DNA of 7,467 bases, from positions 1 to 7,467 of the forward strand of contig JAGVCY010000284.1 of assembly GCA_020058965.1 (NCBI GenBank). The letters are read 5' to 3'. This stretch comes from Candidatus Omnitrophota bacterium. Lineage in GTDB: Bacteria; Omnitrophota; Gorgyraeia; 2-02-FULL-51-18; JAGOUK01. The translations under genes were made by a program, and so were the position numbers. Under the pieces are notes generated by a model. That model was not told the origin of the DNA. It ran no database searches and saw nothing but the letters and a program-made list of their open reading frames with translations. The number at the start of each line of letters is the position of its first letter. Within the stretch, counting starts at the first letter, position 1. Positions 1 through 6,400 of this stretch are shown piece by piece.

Positions 1-446
1 CCGGACGTTATCGCTGTGTCCTTGGCCAGAGCCCCGAACAACTTATCCAAAGGTATACGAAAATGCCCATCAATAGGAGGCAGACCGGCCAGAGATGCCT
101 TCACGCCGTCCAAATCGCGCGACCATGTTTGCAAAACCTCAAGCTTCTCACCCGCCGCATCTTTTCCATTGACCTCACGACCTGCCACATGTGCCAGACC
201 CGAAAACTGCTGAGCATCTACTGTTGCCCTAGCTTCAGTCCAATCCTCCGCCAAGACAACCTGGCCTCTTTCGTCTTTTACGATCACCTGATCTGATGTA
301 ATCAGAACATCCATCACCTGCACATCCTTAACACCCCCCGCACCATCCGTCATCATCACCGCGACCGAAAAGTCTTTTGGTGCGGAATTTTTAGCAGCCG
401 CCATATTCACGACCAGCGTCCTGACCATATCCTGCATCGACCCCGC
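1..446 (-). other. module G: unrecognised module, truncated by window edge
   Basis: Residues 2259 to at least 2406. It starts with a helix (M-Q-D-M-V-R-T-L-V-V-N-M) and then has alternating strand-like segments (F-S-V-A-V-M-M-T-D-G, V-Q-V-M-D-V-L-I-T, V-I-V-K-D-E-R-G-Q-V-V-L). No family is recognised. It follows the GHKL-like domain directly but does not look like a receiver domain, since the acidic pair and conserved Lys of that family are not evident. The frame is open at base 1. Confidence 0.5.
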
Positions 447-3400
447 CATCCGCGCGGCGGCGGCTTGATGGGGGGCGGGAGAAGTGGCGCGGCGGAGCTC
501 TACTCGGAAGAGGAGGCGGTGGTTGGGTAGGTTTTGGACGGTGATCTTCCCGCCCATGTCTTTGACTGCCCGGGAGGCAAAGGGCATGCCGATGCCCTGA
601 TTCCGTACGAGGCGCTTATTTTTGAGACGGAAGATGTTTGGGATCCTTCCGTCGCTTCGTTTAGAAATCTGGCCCGGACCTTCGATCTCGATGACCACCC
701 GATCCCCCGCCGCGGGCACCACGGTCCTAAATTGAATATTGGCCGGCTTTCCGCCCTCCGGCGAGCGGTCATGAACGACAAAATTGGAATAGATCCTTTC
801 CAACGCTAATAAGAGCGCGGCGGTTTTGCCCGTTACTGCCAGACTTGGATCAAATTGCGACCAATCGATCAGAGGCAACGGAAGCCATGCCTTTCCTGCT
901 TTATTGATCCTCCGTTTGGTCTGGTACGCGTGTCCCGCTATCTGGTCAAATGCCACGACTGAATCAACGCCGGTACCGCTCATAAACTCACGAATGGCCG
1001 TGAGGTTAAAGATAAACCGATCCAGCGAATCGAGAGCAATTTTAAGAGGCCGCCCAGAGTTCGTTTGCTTCGCGTTATTGCTTGGGAGTAGTCCCTGCAA
1101 GCCCTTCCTCCACAATTTAGCCGAAGCCAGGGTACGGGATGTCGCAATAAAATAATCTCTCTCCAGTCTGTCTAGCCCTCTTAGATAGCCGGGTTGATCG
1201 GGGTTTTTTTCTAATAATCTTTTAATTCGGTATGCAAACGATCCTTTTATCCTCCCGTCATTCACCGATCTCGTATAGTCCCTCAGAACGCGCGGGTAGG
1301 TTGGAAGCGGTTTCGGCGAGTCGCTCATTGAACCGGGAGATTTTTGCATCTTAAAATTGGCGAATGCAACGGCATTTCTCGCGTGGGCGGCGGTCATTAG
1401 ACTCATCGGTCCGCCATGCCCCCAGATCATCATGGCCAGCTCCAGCCGCTCCCTCTTCTCCCTCAACTGCCGCGCTGCCATCCGCGCGGCGGACGTGACT
1501 TGATTCCAAAGATCGGGATTTTTGACTAGGCGGTCCAAGGCATCGGGCGTAAAAAAGGCGTTGATCGTGACGCGTTCACCGTTAAAATTATCGGTAACGG
1601 GTATAAATCGCGTATTTTTATCGCGAAGTTTGGATGCCGGATTAACTTTTTCCCGCGCGCTCGCGATCTCATCGACCGAAAATGCGTAGACGCCGGTCAC
1701 CTCGCCTTTTCCGCTCTTCCAAAGACTTCTCAGCTTTTTTTTATAGGCCTCTCTGGAGTCTGTCGCGCGAGAAGCCTTGACTGACTGTTCGTCTTGGGAT
1801 TTTTTTTGCTTCATACCCTCCCATTCGCCCCGGGTCAGACGCCGCTTAAACCAGGAACGACGTTCCCGATTGTTATCTCCCGGCTCATCATAGCTTTCAT
1901 AACCTAAGAAGACCTGCGGGTTCTCGAATTGATCGATCCCCGTTTCCTGGCTCGTTTCCGCGATCGCGCCATCTTCATGTGATTCTCCGACTTCAAGATG
2001 TCCTCCGTACGCGGCCAAATGATCGTCGTAGGTATCTTTATTCCTAAGTTGGAAGATCACATCGCCGTCCGGAGTCAGCAAAATCACATTCGCAGTCTCG
2101 TGAGCATATCCGAACTGCTCCGCGATCTTGCGGTCGATACGCCCGATCACCCTGGCATCCGGACCCGTTCCATTCAACACATGCACTTCTTCGCCCTTAA
2201 ACTTGCCAGATTCAACAAAGCGTAGCACCTCATCAGTTTTTGTTTGAATCTCGGCCGCATCATGACCCAAGGTTTGTTCGATCTGAGCGACTTGCAGTTT
2301 AATACGTTCAACATCCACATGCTCCCGCTTCGAAATAAATCCATTCTCTTCATCCGGTTCCCTCAGCAGCGCAAGCTCTTCTTCTGTCAGATGATGCGTC
2401 CCCGCCATCCGCGCGCCAGGGCTAAAACGGGCGGGGTTGAGGGGGTTGAAAAGGCGGCGGATCAGATGGTGGTTAAAGTTTTTCCAGTCGCGCTGAGCCC
2501 AACGGTCACCCTGGGACTTCGAGGCGGACAGGGCCTGGTAGATCGGGATGGTCCATTGGGGTCCCCAGACGATCCCTATGTTATCCATGGTGTTAAAGTA
2601 ATGTTTCCAAAATGCCGCGTTGAACATGGGTTTGCCCGCGCTCCTGCGAGCCGGCAAGAAAGAACCTATCCCGTAATAATAAAATTGCGCGTTCAGTGTT
2701 TGCCGGATCATTCTTTTTTGACCCGGACTCAGGTGTTGGGTCTTAAGAACATTCTCCAGGTCAATGGTCGTCCTCAGCAGGTCAAATGTCGTCAGCGTGT
2801 AATCATACTGGTCTCCCATGCCGCAGAGCGTCGCTTTAAAGTTGGCGCGATAAAGATAATCTTCCGCGGCAATGGTCCGATAGGCCTTCAAAACCTTCAT
2901 GACGCCCGGGATCAATCGGCGATCTGTGCCTTGAAAAAGGACCTGCTCCAATCTTTTGCCTGCTTGGGAATACAAACCCTCTCTATGTTCCACCGCGTTT
3001 TGGGTTTGGATCTTCGGAAGAACCTCGGCCAATTTTTGGCCGTAGGTGGATCGGGGGTCGATCCCGGTCATCTTCCACGCGGCCGTTTCGAGCAAAAATC
3101 CGGTCGCATGCTGTAATTTATCGTGAACTCCAAAACGGGTCGTTTTGCTTACTTTACGGCTGAAGCGCAATTGAAGGGCCGACTCTCGCTCCAGGCGCTT
3201 TGAGACCTTCGCGAAGGCATTCAAATCGCTCCAGCCGTTCTTGTGAAGCGCGGCATCCGCGTTGCGGAAAAACGCGTTGATCTCGGCGATGATCTGCGGC
3301 GTGAGCGTCGTGCCCCACTCGGCGCTCGCCGGATCGATGAGGACGCGGATCGCTTTTTCGGACAGGAATCCGTTGGCCGCGACGTTCTCGTACATTTCGC

Positions 3401-6400
3401 GATCCCGGTCGACGCGCGCGAGGTCCAGGTACCCGGGCAGATCGCCCGGATGAACGTTCGCAAGCTTATCAGGAAGCACAAATGCCGCCATCCGCGCGCC
3501 GAAGGATGTTTTTTCAAAATCAAAGTAGCCGGCACGATCGCCGGCGATGGGAGTCGTATGTAGGCCGAAGCGCAATTCTCGGGCCGGCCCGTTACTCAAA
3601 TAGAATCCGATCGCGTGGGGAGCGGTCGCCGATCTCGGTGAGCCGCCGCCCCGGTTGAACAGGAATCCCGAAAACAGCTGCGCCGGCACTTCCTCCTTGT
3701 GAAGATCATTCGGCCGATCCGGATCGCGGGCCGCGGCAATGTAATATATTTTTTCACGCGTAAACAGGAGTCCCGAAAAGTGGTCGTCTGCGGATATTCC
3801 GAACGGGACCCAATCACCCGCCTTGGACCATCCCTCGATTTCGTTTGTAAACGTTTGATTCCATTGGACGCCCACGCCGCTCTGGCGGGCAAATTGGACT
3901 AAAAATTGCGTCAAAGCATGCGGCGGCTGGGCCGGAACCGCGCGCGGCGAAGTCATTGAGGGGTTCACGCTAGCCGCGCTTCCTGCTTGTGATTGGTTCG
4001 AGGCCAAGATCTTTGATTCCGCCATGCTCACATACTTTCTTAAGGTTTCGGGGAGCAGTGTGAGGCGAAGTGCTTGGTTATGTCTAATGACCGGGAAGTA
4101 TTGTGCTCTGGCCAAGGCGTTGGCCTCTGCGGATAAATAATTGGCCAATGCCCATTCGTAGACACCCAAATTATTTTGTATCAATTTCACGCCGATAAAG
4201 TGATCCTTTGGACTCTTAAGTTGTGAACCCAACAATTTTTGGGCCTGACCGTGCCATACTTCGGCGCTCTTGGTCTCCAGCGGATATTGTTGGACTTCAG
4301 CGGCACTCTGGAGAATCGCCGGCATTTGCGTCAGGATCTCCAAAACCGCTTCTAGGGCGGCTCGCCGTATTAAGTGAGCCACCTGCGCCTCCGGCGAAAG
4401 TCCGGCCATCCTCGCGCCTTTTTGGGCGGGCAGGGTGATTCCGCGGTCCGCGAGGGCCTGCTTCAGCGAGCCAACCGATCCCGTCCCCGCCATCCGAGCG
4501 GCGGATTCGGATGAATTGCTTGGGGCATTCATGCGGGAAGGATATAAGCCATTTTCCATCGCAAAATCGTGCACCACCTTGGGAACAAGAACAGCGTTAG
4601 GTGACGAACGATACTCGGTGGAGCTGGTAAAAAATCCGTCGGTATTCACCAAACGGGATTCCATGATCGTTTGTTTCGGTTGCGCGTGCGGCCTTTTCCG
4701 AATGCGCTCCTTCACGATCACCCTTAGTTTATCTTCGGTCAGATCCGCTCCGAATTCCCCCTCACCGCGCGGCACCGCGGCCCACGCGAGCCGGTGTTTG
4801 GGATTGGCTTGAACCCCTTGGGCGGACGCGAGCAGATGATCAGCGATAAACTCTATGCGTTCCCGGTTCTCGGTACCGGTGATGCTGAACACGGTCATTC
4901 TTTGGTCTGGGTTCAGTTCAAATATCCCGCGAACTCCGATCTCACCCACGTCCGCCGTGTTCAATCCGATCGGGGTGGTCACGACCAGGTTCGGGAACAT
5001 CGCCGCCGCGAGCTGGCTCATCCGGTCCCGAAGCGCGGGCGAGACATCGTCACCGGGTTCGACGGCTTTATTCGAAACTTCTCCCTGCGTGCGAAGGACT
5101 AGCAGATCGAGATCCAGCTGATCCACGGCGCGCAGTCCCGCGATCAACTGCCCCCAGTTGGGCGGATTGGCGGTCAAACCCATAAAACCAACGCGGATCG
5201 TGCGCTCCTGTATCGGCGCCTTTAATAAACTCGTAGCCGACAGATTGATCTGATCCGGCGCAAGATGAGTTTTTCCGGACTCAGCCTTCCTACCGATCGA
5301 GATGAGCGTCTCGACTCCCATGCGGTATAAATGTTCCAAAAACTTGATCTTCACCGGATCCGTCTCAACCCTCCCCTGCGCGTCGATCTCCGTGGCGAAG
5401 TTCCGTATCATCAAAAGAACTTCCGGATGCACGCCCCGCAAGCGCCCCAAATCCTCCAACCCCATGCCTGCGGGCAACCTCCACTCCGCCATCCGCGCGC
5501 CCAGTTCTTTAAAAACCGGACCAGCCCAGGGTTCGCCCATGCGAGCGGCGGCGACGAGGGGACGAACATTGAGAGTTGCGTCAATGGATCGCATCCCTGT
5601 GACTCCTCGATCTTCAGAATGAGATGTGGATGCTTTTTGGCTCAAAAGGAGTTTTTCGTAGAGGGCGTTGTCAGTCGGATGGAGGATGCGGGGCAGGATC
5701 GATACATAGGAAATGCCGTTTTGTTTAAATATCTGCTTGAGGCCTGGGGCGTGAAAGCCGCCGGTCACGAGCACCGCCTTCCTGATTCCTTCCGCGTCCA
5801 TGCGGGCGAGCATTTTCTTTACGAAGGCCTGGTCCCGTTCGATCGCGAGTCGGTAAAAGTCTTTGGCCAGTTCCACCGCGGAGTCGTAGTCCCGATCCAG
5901 AATGATCGCGCGGTCATAGTGTTTGTTCAGGTCGTAGATTTTGCGGTTCAAAAAGCTCGAGATCATCTTCGCGCCGTAATTCGTCTGGTCCCGGTTAAAG
6001 GACGCATAATCGTCCGGCGTCATCTGCAGCCGGAGCATCGACTCGAGCGCGTCCAGGTTACGGGAAAAACGGATCAAGTTTTTTTCATCCTCCGTGCGGG
6101 AGAGCCGGTCAAAGACTTCCGCTTCAAAAGCGGTGAGTTCCGTGAGCACGGCCTGCGCGTCGAGTTCGCGCGCGCGGCGGGCGTAGCTGAAGTATTGGGC
6201 GAGATTGGGATATTTGGTTTGCGTGCCCGCGACAACTTCTTCCAACCGGGCGTAAAAAGCGGAGTCTCGGTCATGGGAGGCGGAGGCGCGGCTGGGGACA
6301 TGAGCGGCTTCAAGGTCTTCGCGGTCCGAGGGCGCTAGCGCGGCAATGGCCTTCGCCTGTTCTTCGGAAGTCTTGGCAAAGTCGATGCGCGCTTCAAGGC

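Noticed and set aside
2244..3116. A 290-codon open frame on the plus strand
   Set aside because: It lies wholly antisense to modules D and E of the giant gene. Its translation is rich in Arg, Pro and Gly with no domain, and the opposite strand gives clear domains and continuous coding.
4524..4538. S-R-M-N-A around Met897 as a motif copy
   Set aside because: It is near copy 3 and in a linker, so it may be a decayed copy, but two of the five positions differ. It is not counted.
444..5549. The recurring GCCATCCGCGCG-type DNA as a CRISPR or recombination repeat
   Set aside because: Copies are about 15 bases, far apart, always in the same coding phase, and vary at synonymous positions. There is no spacer structure. 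A mobile DNA origin is kept only as an alternative.
5793..5807. A-R-M-D-A around Met474 as a ninth motif copy
   Set aside because: It has Asp in place of Ala/Gly after Met and lies inside the folded part of module A, just before the GxxH strand, not at a boundary. Probably chance.
5331..6338. A 335-codon open frame on the plus strand
   Set aside because: It is antisense to modules A and B, including the region with the GxxH motif. Long antisense frames are common opposite GC-rich genes, and I see no ribosome site or recognisable family.
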